The notes beneath the pieces were generated by a model. That model was not told the origin of the DNA. It ran no database searches and saw nothing but the letters and a program-made list of their open reading frames with translations. The translations under genes and the position numbers were made by a program. A stretch of DNA of 64,000 nucleotides from Nocardia vaccinii NBRC 15922 (lineage in GTDB: Bacteria; Actinomycetota; Actinomycetes; Mycobacteriales; Mycobacteriaceae): assembly GCF_001613305.1 (NCBI RefSeq), contig NZ_BDCC01000065.1:1-64000 (forward strand), read 5' to 3'. How positions within the stretch are numbered: the stretch's first letter is position 1; each line of letters starts with the position of its first letter. Shown piece after piece: positions 17,451 to 26,341 of this stretch.

Positions 17451-17773
17451 ACAAGACCGTCGAGCGCGGAGATCTCGCGGTTGAACCCGTCATCGTTCGC
17501 CTGGTCGACGCTGGACATGGTCGCGGCGGCGTCGATGATGCGCTGCGCGTTGGCGGCCAGGTCGTTGATGAACCCGCTCATCTCCTTTTGCAGTTCGGTC
17601 GCGTACGCCGCTAATTCCGCGCCGACGGCGAATCCCGGATTATCCTTGGCGGCCGCCAGCGAGGACTCGAAGTAAGAAGCGGTGCGCACCAGGGCCTCGG
17701 CCGCGATCACAGCGAGCTCCGCGCCGGTCGATTTCACCGCATCCGGCGCGATATAAAGGTCGTCATCACTCAT
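17426..17773 (-). CDS. WXG100/T7SS-associated small alpha-helical protein
   Basis: 115 residues, predicted almost entirely helical and acidic, opening MSDDDLYIAPDAVKSTGAELA. This layout fits the EspC/DUF2580-like or WXG100-like proteins linked to type VII secretion, although no exact WXG turn is visible. It follows the amidase gene by 36 bp on the same strand. It may be a secretion partner or an immunity protein for it; sequence alone does not decide. Confidence 0.6.
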   Translation of the reverse strand: MSDDDLYIAPDAVKSTGAELAVIAAEALVRTASYFESSLAAAKDNPGFAVGAELAAYATELQKEMSGFINDLAANAQRIIDAAATMSSVDQANDDGFNREISALDGLVKNPLPGR

Positions 17774-17809
17774 ATCGATCGATAACTTTCCGTGCTGCGA
17801 TCAATCGGA

Positions 17810-19153
17810 TTACCAGGTCTGGTACGGCGCGACGATCTGCACGTTCTGCTGCCCCTCGTCTTTTGCGATCTCATGTATACGCCCGAACTCGGCGTAATCT
17901 GTTGCGCCAAGGGTGTGCTGAGTGTAAACGGCCTGGCCATCGGGGAGGACAGCCGTCACGAGCGCGGTATGGTGTGCTTGCCCGGGTGCCAGATCGCCGT
18001 GGGGCTGGGCGTATTCCCAGTAGGCCACATCGCCGGGCCGGACATTATCGTTGGGCCGGACATTATCGCCGGGCCGGATATTGTTGTCCGATACCGTCCT
18101 GCCGCCGTTCTCGAGAAAGAAGTTCTTCTGCCGGTCGGCATCGGACCAGGTCCGCGTGTGATCGATGCCCCCGATCAACGGCAGGTGCCCGATCAACGGC
18201 AGGCTGATCTCGCCGCCTACAGTTTGCCCCCACCCCTCCGAGTCGTACCGGACCGCGTCCAGCTTCATGAAGCCGAGATCGATGCCGCCGAGCTTGTAGC
18301 CCATACCCGCATTGTGCAGAGCGTTGGACACGAAATTCGCACAGTTGTTGGGGAATACGTCGATCGAGGTGTCGTTGTAGTTGTCGAGTGCCCACTGGAC
18401 CGCGGCGACCGAACTGTAACCACGCCAATTCTGGTCGACCTGTTGTTTCACCGAGTCCGGGATCCCGGCAAGATTGAACAGCTCGACCGGGCAAGCCCGC
18501 TCCAGATCCAGCTGTTGCTGCGAGGTCAGCTGACTCCACCAGTAGGCCACCTCGTCCGGAGACGAGCCGACGGGGAGGGTGTCCCGCATCTCCTGTAAGG
18601 CGTCGGCGATAGCGATCTGCTGGATGGTTTGGGCCTGCGCCACTGTCGTCTTCGCCGGATCGGCGAAGACGACATGGGACAACGCGGCGAGACAGTCCCG
18701 ATCGGCGTCCGCTGCGGCCGCGACCGCTGACGCGATCCTTTCGTTCGCGACCATCGCGACGAACATGAGATGTATCGCGTCGGCAGCGGCGACGCCGGCC
18801 GGAACACTGACCATCCCGGTCGTCTCGTTCACCGAAAGGCCCTGTGTACGTGCGTTATCGATAACCGCTTCGAGTTCACGCTGCGCTATCGACACCGCAT
18901 CGTGCAAGGTATCGAGCGGGTCGACGACGGCCCGGGCGAGAATCGAGGCCACCTCGGCCTGACTCGCCACCTGTTTCAGGGTATCGGTGGCGGCACCGAA
19001 ACCCTTTCCCGCCCAGTTCTTGTCCAGTGGTCGCACGCCGTTGTCATGGATGTCGTCCATGATCCGCTCACACTGTTTGGCGGCCGATAACAGATCGTTC
19101 GCCGCAGTCGTCCACGAAGCAGGCTTCGCTGCACGCAATTCCGAGAAGTTCAC
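17810..19153 (-). CDS. Secreted amidase-domain protein with T7SS-type N-terminus
   Basis: 447 residues from GTG 19153; the frame extends to 19177. The N-terminal half is helical (WTTAANDLLSAAKQCERIMDD ... WAGKGFGAATDTL), as in ESX substrates. The C-terminal half is an amidase_6-type papain-like domain with the nucleophile in NCANFVSNALHNAGM and the catalytic His in QAHHTALVTAV. Between them, three six-residue repeats (NIRPGD, NVRPND, NVRPGD) correspond to 18-bp tandem repeats near 18037-18085, and LPLIG is duplicated. No Sec signal is seen. The probable role is a cell wall or interbacterial effector exported by a type VII system encoded elsewhere. Confidence 0.8.
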   Translation of the reverse strand: MNFSELRAAKPASWTTAANDLLSAAKQCERIMDDIHDNGVRPLDKNWAGKGFGAATDTLKQVASQAEVASILARAVVDPLDTLHDAVSIAQRELEAVIDNARTQGLSVNETTGMVSVPAGVAAADAIHLMFVAMVANERIASAVAAAADADRDCLAALSHVVFADPAKTTVAQAQTIQQIAIADALQEMRDTLPVGSSPDEVAYWWSQLTSQQQLDLERACPVELFNLAGIPDSVKQQVDQNWRGYSSVAAVQWALDNYNDTSIDVFPNNCANFVSNALHNAGMGYKLGGIDLGFMKLDAVRYDSEGWGQTVGGEISLPLIGHLPLIGGIDHTRTWSDADRQKNFFLENGGRTVSDNNIRPGDNVRPNDNVRPGDVAYWEYAQPHGDLAPGQAHHTALVTAVLPDGQAVYTQHTLGATDYAEFGRIHEIAKDEGQQNVQIVAPYQTW

Positions 19154-19311
19154 CACGAGTAGTAATCCCGTTCCCACCCAGCCCCTACCGAAGCGGCAGC
19201 GGCCTCCGTCGACTCAGCGACGGGATGTCGCAATGAGCCATATGTAAACGATAGATAGCAAAGCACGCGATTACCGGTGTCGTACCCGACAGATCGAGTA
19301 CTGTTTGCGAC

Positions 19312-20346
19312 ATGGAGGCTGCGGTACTCGTCATCGATGGTGTGGCCGATTTCGGATTCGCGGCGGTACTGGAGACCTTCAACATGGCCAATGCCCTGTT
19401 GCCCGAGCTGCAATCCCCACCCGCGCCCTGGCACGTGCGCACCGCGTCGCTCGGCAGCAGCGTCCGGTCCGCGCACGGCCACCTCGTGCCGACCACACCA
19501 TTGCACGATCTATCCGGTGAGATCGATGTGATGATCGTCCCCGCGATCGGCATCCCCGACGCCGAAGGATTGGTCGATCTGGTTTCCGCGCCCGCGAACC
19601 GTCCACTGCTGGAACGAATTTCCGAAGCCCAGCAGCACGGAACCCACCTGGCCGCAGCCTGCACCGGAACGTTCTTCCTGGCCGAGGCGGGAGTGCTGGA
19701 TGGTCTTGCCGCGACCACCAGCTGGTGGCTCGGCCCCTCCTTCCGCCGCAGGTATCCCGAAGTCGATGTCCACGAAAGCCGCACCTTGTGCCACGCGAAG
19801 GGGGTGACCACCGCCGGAGCATCCCTGTCACACCTGGATCTCGCACTGTCACTGATCAGTTCGGTCAGTCCGGCGCTGGCCGAGATCGTCGCCAGGTACC
19901 TGGCGATCGCCGATCGAGGACCACAGATCGAATACTCGATTCCGGAGGTCGTCGCCCGCGGCAACCCGCTCGTCGCGTCGTTCGAACGATGGGTACGCGA
20001 GCGCGTCGCCGATCAGTTCGCGATCACCGACGCCGCCAAGGCGCTGGGTATCACGACGCGCAGTCTGCAGCGGGCGACCCAGGCCGAGCTGGGCATGTCA
20101 CCAAGGGATTTTGTCGACGAGATCCGCCTCGAGCGAGCCACCAGGCTGCTGCGAACGACCACCCTGCCGGTGGACGCTATCGCCGCGAAGGTCGGTTATC
20201 TCCACGCCGGAACATTGCGGGCACTGTTCCGGCGACGCCGCGGCAGGACCATAGCCGAGGTACGCGGGCCGGACGCTGTCCGGCGGCCCGCACCGGGGCG
20301 GGATCAGCCGACATGCACCGAAGCGGGACAGTGGAACTCGCGATAG
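19312..20346 (+). CDS. GlxA-family AraC-type regulator with DJ-1/PfpI domain
   Basis: 344 residues. The N-terminal DJ-1/PfpI-like domain (about 1-180) includes the nucleophile-elbow region HLAAACTGTFFLAEAGVLDG. The C-terminal AraC DNA-binding domain contains AITDAAKALGITTRSLQRATQAELGMSPRDFV and VDAIAAKVGYLHAGTLRALFRRRRG. Members of this family control amino acid or other nitrogen metabolism, or stress genes. It is divergent from the amidase gene; no obvious target neighbour follows. Confidence 0.92.
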   Translation: MEAAVLVIDGVADFGFAAVLETFNMANALLPELQSPPAPWHVRTASLGSSVRSAHGHLVPTTPLHDLSGEIDVMIVPAIGIPDAEGLVDLVSAPANRPLLERISEAQQHGTHLAAACTGTFFLAEAGVLDGLAATTSWWLGPSFRRRYPEVDVHESRTLCHAKGVTTAGASLSHLDLALSLISSVSPALAEIVARYLAIADRGPQIEYSIPEVVARGNPLVASFERWVRERVADQFAITDAAKALGITTRSLQRATQAELGMSPRDFVDEIRLERATRLLRTTTLPVDAIAAKVGYLHAGTLRALFRRRRGRTIAEVRGPDAVRRPAPGRDQPTCTEAGQWNSR

Positions 20347-20622
20347 CGAGGACTGCCCGCACGGTAAGAATGCAATTGGCCACCTCGTGAGTGACACCGG
20401 CCCTTTTCGGTAACCATCCCGGAGGCTGTGAGGCGGGCGAGGCATATCGGCGAGCTGGTGAAAACGGTCCGGGACCGACGGAGCCGTAGCGGCGCCTCAC
20501 GGGGCTGTCACTCAATTGATATGTGCCCCAAGGGATCTGGTGTGGTAGCCACCTCACGCAGGCCATAGGATGAGTGGCGCAACGGTTCGAGTAACAACGA
20601 TACCCGAGAGGGGGCAGGTCCA

Positions 20623-21432
20623 GTGGGCGAGGAGCAGGCGCCGGACCTCGACATCTCGCGGGCACACGGTGCCCGTATCTACGATTACATCCTGGGCGGC
20701 AAGGACAACTACGCGGCCGATCGCGCGGCCGGTGACGAATCATTGAAAGTCTGGCCCGCACTGCGCATCCACATGCAGGCCAATCGCGCCTTCATGCACC
20801 GGGTCGCGCGTTTCCTGGCCGCCGAACGCGGTATCCGCCAATTCCTGGACATCGGCACCGGTATCCCCACCCAGCCCAACTTGCACGAAGTCGCCCAGGC
20901 CGTCGCACCCGATGCCCGCATCGTCTACGTCGACAACGATCCCGTCGTGCTCGTCCACGCCAGGGCATTGATGACCAGCACTGATGAAGGCCGCACCGCC
21001 TACATCGATGCCGATATGCGCGAACCGGAGGCGATCCTCACCGCCCCGCAACTGCGCGACACACTGAACCTGAACGAACCGATCGGGCTGCTGCTGATCG
21101 CGATGCTGCATTTCATCGAGGACGACGACGAAGCCTTGCGCGTCGCCCGCCACGTGATCGATGTGCTGCCCTCGGGAAGCTACTTCGCCGCGACGATCGC
21201 CACCGACGATTTCGCTCCCGAGCCCCTGGCCAAGGTCCGCGACCTGTACCACTCCCATGGTGAATTCCTGAAATGGCGCACCAAAGCCCAAGCAGAGCAA
21301 TTCTTCGACGGACTCGAACTGGAGGAACCGGGCTTGGTGCAGATGCACAAATGGCGACCCGATCAGGTTCGGTTCGGTTCGATCGCCGATGCCGACATCG
21401 CGATGTACGGAGCGGTCGGGCGTAAACGCTGA
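20623..21432 (+). CDS. SAM-dependent methyltransferase, pfam04672 (DUF574) family
   Basis: 269 residues from GTG 20623 with GAGAGGGGG upstream. The family opening ARIYDYILGGKDNYAADR is followed by the SAM-binding segment FLDIGTGIPTQPNLHEVAQ, the acidic VYVDNDPVVLVHARAL and ADMREPEAIL. A paralogue lies at 60028-60840. The family is abundant in Nocardia and Streptomyces, usually without a known substrate. Confidence 0.93.
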   Translation: MGEEQAPDLDISRAHGARIYDYILGGKDNYAADRAAGDESLKVWPALRIHMQANRAFMHRVARFLAAERGIRQFLDIGTGIPTQPNLHEVAQAVAPDARIVYVDNDPVVLVHARALMTSTDEGRTAYIDADMREPEAILTAPQLRDTLNLNEPIGLLLIAMLHFIEDDDEALRVARHVIDVLPSGSYFAATIATDDFAPEPLAKVRDLYHSHGEFLKWRTKAQAEQFFDGLELEEPGLVQMHKWRPDQVRFGSIADADIAMYGAVGRKR

Positions 21433-21444
21433 CCGCACAAGGGA

Positions 21445-21729
21445 TTACCAGCGGTCGCTGGGTTTCGACACCGGTTCGCGCGCCCGCCGTAGCCGTTTCT
21501 GCGTGCCCATTTGCGCATCACCGCGTCGGCGGGCGCCGACTGTGCGTAGACGGCCGAACAGCAGTAGCTTGGCCGCGACCGGCGCGGCGACGGCGGGAAG
21601 CGACCATCGCCAGTGCGCCACCGCATAGCCCATCGCGCCGAGGTGCACGACCAGCAGCACCCCGAGCACGGCCGAGAGCGCGAGGGACATTCGGCGCCGG
21701 GTGAACGGAGCCCGGTGCGGTGACCTCAT
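21445..21729 (-). CDS. Small membrane protein of unknown function
   Basis: 94 residues from ATG 21729, which overlaps the end of the DUF2218 gene (TTATGA). A basic N-terminus (RSPHRAPFTRRR) precedes two hydrophobic stretches (MSLALSAVLGVLLVVHLGAMGYAVAHW and LPAVAAPVAAKLLLFG) and a basic tail. No family recognised. Overlap with its upstream neighbour supports real translation. Confidence 0.6.
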   Translation of the reverse strand: MRSPHRAPFTRRRMSLALSAVLGVLLVVHLGAMGYAVAHWRWSLPAVAAPVAAKLLLFGRLRTVGARRRGDAQMGTQKRLRRAREPVSKPSDRW

Positions 21730-22139
21730 AACGGCTGCGTCGATGAGTCGGTGCCCGCGCCTTCGGCCGCGATCCAGTCGATGGGCGATCCGCCGCGTCC
21801 GAAGCGTTCGAGATCGCGGGTGACGATCTCGCGGATGCGGTGCGACGCCGCCTCGTCGGCGGCCCGGATCGATACGATCAACGCGCCCGGTTCCACGCGC
21901 AGCACGCACGTTCCCCACGAGCCGAAGGTGACGGTGGCCCGGTCGCCGGACTGCTCGACCCGGAGCATGAGGTCACCGGTCGAGTCGGGCTCGGTGCCGT
22001 GCGACCACGCGCGATGCCCGTCGTCTCGTGCGCGGAGGCGGCGTGCGCGGGGGGAAGCCATGGCGGTGGCGTGTTTGGCGAATTGCCGCAGGTAGCGTTC
22101 GGGTCGATCGGTGCGGATGCGGGTGTGCAGGGTAGGCAT
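21726..22139 (-). CDS. DUF2218 family protein
   Basis: 137 residues. The opening TRIRTDRPERYLRQFAKHATAMA and the internal segments ATVTFGSWGTCVLRVEPGALIV and REIVTRDLERFGR fit the short DUF2218 alpha/beta proteins. They are often found next to metal-uptake genes in Actinobacteria and have no defined activity. It is in an operon with the upstream methyltransferase (6-bp gap) and the downstream membrane protein (overlap). Confidence 0.75.
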   Translation of the reverse strand: MPTLHTRIRTDRPERYLRQFAKHATAMASPRARRLRARDDGHRAWSHGTEPDSTGDLMLRVEQSGDRATVTFGSWGTCVLRVEPGALIVSIRAADEAASHRIREIVTRDLERFGRGGSPIDWIAAEGAGTDSSTQPL

Positions 22140-22145
22140 CGGTAG

Positions 22146-22790
22146 TCACTCCCTGGTGGCGGTGCACAGCCAGGCGGGGATTCCGGCCGGCTCGGGAAGG
22201 ATTTCCAGGCGAGCCGGTTCGATCGCGTCGATGCGCCAGCCGCCGACGAAAGTGGACTCGATCTCGGCGCGGGTCAGCCGGTGCGGGCCCCAGCCGCCGG
22301 ACTGCTGATCGGAGAACCCGAGCATCACATACCGGCCCCCCGGCCGCAGGACCGCGGCCACACTGCCGGCGTAGGTGGTGCGCGCCTCGGGCGCGATGAC
22401 GTGAAACAGGCCGCAGTCGAGCACGGTGTCGAACGTTTCGCCGAGTTCGGGCAGGCGCAGCGCGTCATGGCGGTGGAACCGGACATTCAGGCCGCGCTCG
22501 CGGGCCTTGCGCTCGGCGACCTCGATCGCTTGCTGCGATTGGTCCACCCCGACAGCAGCACATCCGAGCGAAGCGGCCAGCAGCGCGTGTTCGCCAGTGC
22601 CGCAACCAATGTCGAGCACCCGGCCGGCAATGTGCCCGGCCTCGGCGAGAGCAGCGAACACCGGCTGCGGACGGCCGATATCCCACGGCGGCCGGGTGGT
22701 GTACAGGTCGTCCGGCCCGGTCGGTGGCCGATAGCCCGGGTAGAGGGTCCGCGCAGGACCGGAATGCAGCGGATGAGAGGGAGTGGACAC
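22146..22790 (-). CDS. Class I SAM-dependent methyltransferase
   Basis: 214 residues from GTG 22790, chosen because GGAGG lies five bases before it; an ATG at 22835 would add 15 residues and overlap the promoter. Motif I is VLDIGCGTGEHALLAA, then AVGVDQSQQAIEVA, and VLDCGLFHV with VLRPGGRYVMLGFSD. It heads the three-gene operon with DUF2218 and the small membrane protein. A TetR gene is divergent across a 95-bp promoter region containing a perfect palindrome, so the operon is probably repressed by that TetR. Confidence 0.9.
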   Translation of the reverse strand: MSTPSHPLHSGPARTLYPGYRPPTGPDDLYTTRPPWDIGRPQPVFAALAEAGHIAGRVLDIGCGTGEHALLAASLGCAAVGVDQSQQAIEVAERKARERGLNVRFHRHDALRLPELGETFDTVLDCGLFHVIAPEARTTYAGSVAAVLRPGGRYVMLGFSDQQSGGWGPHRLTRAEIESTFVGGWRIDAIEPARLEILPEPAGIPAWLCTATRE

Positions 22791-22847
22791 GGCGCCTCCT
22801 GGCAGGGTTGGTCCGAATGTCTCCGAGTGGGACACCGCGAATTTATC

Positions 22848-22862
22848 GAGACATACTGTCTC
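22848..22862. promoter_or_regulatory. Predicted TetR operator
   Basis: GAGACATACTGTCTC is a perfect palindrome with 6-bp arms around TAC. It sits in the 95-bp gap between the divergent methyltransferase and TetR genes. AT-rich flanks suggest overlapping promoters. Confidence 0.65.
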
Positions 22863-22885
22863 TAGTCAAGACCAAATGTCCTAAC

Positions 22886-23485
22886 ATGGGCATTGTGTAT
22901 AGTCTTCGCGTGCCGAAGTTGTGGGACGAGACGATCGAGGCGCACCGGGGACAGGTGCGCGATGCGATCCTGGACGCGGCGGCATCGCTGGCGTTCGAGC
23001 AGGGGTTTCGGGCGGTCACCATGGCCCGGATCGCCGAACGCGCCGGGATCGGGCGCGCCACGTTGTACAAGTACTTCCCGGACGTGGAAGCCATTCTGCG
23101 CACCTGGCACGCACGTCAGATCGATGCCCACATCACCGAACTCACCCACGTCCGCGACGGCGCCGGTACCGCGAGCCGGCGGCTGAACGCAGTGTTGTCG
23201 GCCTACGCCCACATCGTCCGGCAGACCGGCGGCCACGACCGGGACCTGGTCGCGTTCCTGCACCCCGACGAGCACATCGCCCACGCCCGGACCCGACTGC
23301 GCGAACTGATCCGCGACCTGATCGAACAGGGGGCCGCGGCCGGTGAGATACGCACCGATGTCACCCCCGCGGAACTGGCCGTCTACTGCCTGCACGCACT
23401 GTCGGCCGCTGCGGAACTGCACTCCGGCACCGAGTTGACCGGGCTGGTCGCGGTCACCACCGCAGGACTGCAACCTCCCGGGTGA
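22886..23485 (+). CDS. TetR-family transcriptional regulator
   Basis: 199 residues from ATG 22886; GTG 22895 is possible. The HTH is FRAVTMARIAERAGIGRATLYKYFPDVEAIL (about residues 40-70), typical of the family. The C-terminal ligand and dimerisation part contains AELAVYCLHALSAAAELHS. It most likely represses the divergent methyltransferase-DUF2218 operon through the palindrome at 22848-22862. The 220 bp after it hold no gene. Confidence 0.92.
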   Translation: MGIVYSLRVPKLWDETIEAHRGQVRDAILDAAASLAFEQGFRAVTMARIAERAGIGRATLYKYFPDVEAILRTWHARQIDAHITELTHVRDGAGTASRRLNAVLSAYAHIVRQTGGHDRDLVAFLHPDEHIAHARTRLRELIRDLIEQGAAAGEIRTDVTPAELAVYCLHALSAAAELHSGTELTGLVAVTTAGLQPPG

Positions 23486-23708
23486 TCACCGGCCCCGGGC
23501 GTAACCGGGCCCAGCCCCGCGTTCGGCTCGACGAACTGGGCGAAGTTCGCCGGTGGCGGCGCCAGGTCCTGTATTCGGTGAACTCGCCGCGATCAGCCGA
23601 CGCGGGACGTAGGGCATCGATACGGGGGACCGCGGTCCCTGTCGCTGTCGGCCGCTGATTCGGTTCAGTGGATTTGACCGTATTCGGGCCGGTCAGAAGG
23701 AGTGTGCG

Positions 23709-26099
23709 ATGACTCGGTTGCCGACGAGCCCCGAGCCGCGGGCGTGGAAGGATCGGCTCGGCGCGTGGCTGGAACCGTCGCTGGTAGTGGTCACGGTGGC
23801 GCCACTGGCGGTCGGGGCGCTGTTGTGGGTGCTGGGATTGCGCGATGCGGCGGACGTGTGCTGGATCGTGGCGACCGTGGCGGCGTTCGTGCCGGCGCTT
23901 TACTGGATGATCGCCACGCTGGTGAAGGGCCGCGCGGGTGTAGACCTGATCGCGGTGTTGTCATTGGCGGGAACGCTTCTGGTCGGTGAATACCTGGCCG
24001 GCGCGTTGATCGCGGTCATGCTGGCCGGTGGCCGCGCTCTCGACGCCGCGGCCGAGCGGCGCGCGTCGCGCGATCTGCGGGCGCTGCTCGAGCATGCGCC
24101 GCGTTCCGCACGCCGCCGCGTCGGTGACGAGGTGACGGTGATTCCGCTGGACGAGGTCGCGGTCGGTGACCTGCTCGTGGTCGCCGTGGGCGAGGTGGTG
24201 CCCGTGGACGGCCGCATTCTCGATACCGTTGCGGTGCTGGACGAATCGGTGCTGACCGGTGAGTCGCTCCAGGTGGAGCGGGTGTCCGGTGAGCCGGTGC
24301 GCAGTGGTGTGGTGAACGCGGGCGACGCGTTCGAGATGCGGGCGAGTGCGACCGCGGCCGACAGCACGTATGCGGGGATCGTGCGGTTGGCTCAGGAGGC
24401 CGGGGCCGAGAACGCGCCGGTGGTGCGGCTGGCCGATCGGTATGCCGCATGGTTCCTGCCCCTGGCGCTGCTCGTCGCGGGCGCGGCCTATGTGTGGAGT
24501 GGTTCCGCGGTGCGAGCGGTCGCGGTGCTGGTGGTGGCGACGCCGTGCCCGCTGTTGCTGGCCGCGCCGGTGGCGATTGTCTCGGGGTTGTCGCGTGCCT
24601 CGCGTTCGGGTGTTGTCGTGCGCGGTGGCGGCGCGCTGGAAAACCTCGGCCACGCAACGACACTCGTGATGGACAAGACGGGCACACTCACCGAGGGCCG
24701 TCCACAGGTCGTGGATGTGATTGCCGCACCGGGCCGCGACCCCGCGGAGATGATGCGGCTGGGCGCCTCGGTCGACCAGGTGTCACCGCATGTGCTGGCC
24801 GAAGCGATCGTCACCGAGGCGCTGGCTCGCGGCCTCGAACTGTCGGCCCCGGCCGATGTGGCCGAGCAGGCGGGGCGGGGCGTATCCGGGACCGTCGGGG
24901 GCCATCGCGTCGATGTCGGCAAACTGCCGGAGACGCTCACCGGGGCGGAGTGGGCTCGTAAGGTGATCAACCGGGCGAGCCTGGATTCGGCCGCGGTCGC
25001 GTGGATCGTCGTGGACGGTGAACTGTCCGCCGCGATCCTGCTGCGAGACCCGTTGCGGCGGCAGGCGCCACGTACGATTCGCCGATTGCGACAGGCGGGT
25101 CTGAACCGTCTGGTCATGCTCACCGGAGATCGGCCCGAACCCGCACGCGAGGTGGCCACCGTCCTCGGCCTCGACGAGGTGTACGCGGGTCAGAGCCCGT
25201 CGGACAAGGTGGAGGCGGTCCGCCACGAACGCGACCGGGCGGTCACCGTGATGGTCGGCGACGGCGTCAACGATGCCCCCGCGCTGGCCACAGCCACGAT
25301 CGGCGTCGCGATGGGGGCACGCGGATCCACCGCGTCCTCGGAGGCCGCCGACATCGTGCTCACCAGCGACCGATTGGATCGGCTCGCCGATGCCATGGAC
25401 ACCGCCCGATGGTCGCGTCGTATCGCCGTGCAGAGCGCGGTCGTCGGCATGAGCCTGTCGCTGCTCGCCATGATCGTCGCCGCGCTGGGCTGGTTGCCCC
25501 CTGCCGCGGGCGCGCTCTTGCAGGAGGGCATCGATGTGGCAGTGATCCTGAACGCCTTGCGCGCCCTGCGCGGCAATCCGGCGCTGCACACCGAATTGGG
25601 TTCGGACACAGCGGCATTGCTGCACCGCTTCGCCGGCGAGCACGACACGTTGCGCGACACGCTTGCCCTGCTGCGCACCGCGGCCGACGACCTCGCCGCC
25701 CGTGGCGGCGATCAGACGACGCTGGCCGCGGTCGAGGATGCGCACAGATTCCTGGTCGAGGAGTTGCTGCCGCACGAGCAGGCCGAGGAAACCGAGTTGT
25801 ATCCCGCGCTCGCCGCACCGCTGGGTAGCCGCGAGGCGACCGCCACCATGAGCCGCACCCACGCCGAGATCCAGCGCCTGAGCATGCGTATCGGCAACCA
25901 TCTGCGCGTGGCCCGCACCGCCGGCCGCATCGGCCCGGATCAGACCGAGGATCTGCTGGCATGCCTGTACGGGCTGTATGCGTTGCTGCAGCTGCACTTC
26001 CGGCAGGAAGAGGAGAACTACTTCACGCTCGGCGACGACGCCCCCGAATATGCCACGGCGCCCGGCGAATCCGATTCCGGACCGCCGGCACCCCGATGA
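23709..26099 (+). CDS. P1B-type heavy-metal ATPase fused to a C-terminal hemerythrin domain
   Basis: 796 residues with an AGGAG ribosome site. P-type ATPase landmarks: TGES (about 184), the transmembrane metal motif TPCPLLLAAP (about 276), phosphorylation DKTGTLT (about 322), MLTGDRPEPA and GDGVNDAPAL (about 517). No N-terminal HMA domain is present. The nucleotide-domain HP motif of P1B pumps appears reversed (VSPHVLAEAI). Residues about 630-780 form an HHE hemerythrin-like domain with LHRFAGEHDTL, LPHEQAEETELYP, SRTHAEI and LQLHFRQEEENYF, a di-iron/oxygen-sensing fold. The stop overlaps the next gene as ATGA. Transported metal unknown. Confidence 0.9.
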   Translation: MTRLPTSPEPRAWKDRLGAWLEPSLVVVTVAPLAVGALLWVLGLRDAADVCWIVATVAAFVPALYWMIATLVKGRAGVDLIAVLSLAGTLLVGEYLAGALIAVMLAGGRALDAAAERRASRDLRALLEHAPRSARRRVGDEVTVIPLDEVAVGDLLVVAVGEVVPVDGRILDTVAVLDESVLTGESLQVERVSGEPVRSGVVNAGDAFEMRASATAADSTYAGIVRLAQEAGAENAPVVRLADRYAAWFLPLALLVAGAAYVWSGSAVRAVAVLVVATPCPLLLAAPVAIVSGLSRASRSGVVVRGGGALENLGHATTLVMDKTGTLTEGRPQVVDVIAAPGRDPAEMMRLGASVDQVSPHVLAEAIVTEALARGLELSAPADVAEQAGRGVSGTVGGHRVDVGKLPETLTGAEWARKVINRASLDSAAVAWIVVDGELSAAILLRDPLRRQAPRTIRRLRQAGLNRLVMLTGDRPEPAREVATVLGLDEVYAGQSPSDKVEAVRHERDRAVTVMVGDGVNDAPALATATIGVAMGARGSTASSEAADIVLTSDRLDRLADAMDTARWSRRIAVQSAVVGMSLSLLAMIVAALGWLPPAAGALLQEGIDVAVILNALRALRGNPALHTELGSDTAALLHRFAGEHDTLRDTLALLRTAADDLAARGGDQTTLAAVEDAHRFLVEELLPHEQAEETELYPALAAPLGSREATATMSRTHAEIQRLSMRIGNHLRVARTAGRIGPDQTEDLLACLYGLYALLQLHFRQEEENYFTLGDDAPEYATAPGESDSGPPAPR

Positions 26100-26341
26100 C
26101 CCTGCCGACCCCGCCGCCTCCGGACCGGGCGGGTAGGCTGCGGCGGATGTGGCCGTCTCGCTGTGCCGCGTTGGTCGTGGTCACGATCGGCGCGGTCGTG
26201 ATGTACTCGCCGACGGTGCCGTTCGCCGCCCATCGGAACAGCCGATTCGCTTCGGCCCTGGGCTTTTTCGCTCAACGCTTTTTCGCTCGACTCGGCAGTC
26301 CGCTCGACCGGTCACGGCGAGCCCACGGTGCTGCGCGATGA
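26096..26341 (+). CDS. Small membrane protein coupled at both ends
   Basis: 81 residues: basic/proline-rich start (MTLPTPPPPDRAGRLRRMW), one hydrophobic segment (CAALVVVTIGAVVMYSPTVPF) and a basic tail with a phenylalanine-rich patch. No family recognised. The start overlaps the ATPase stop and its own stop overlaps the next ATG, both as ATGA. That is the main evidence it is translated. Confidence 0.45.
   Translation: MTLPTPPPPDRAGRLRRMWPSRCAALVVVTIGAVVMYSPTVPFAAHRNSRFASALGFFAQRFFARLGSPLDRSRRAHGAAR

Noticed and set aside
18037..18085. Operator or repeat element
   Set aside because: The 18-bp repeats lie inside the amidase gene and encode six-residue units in frame, so they are a coding repeat.
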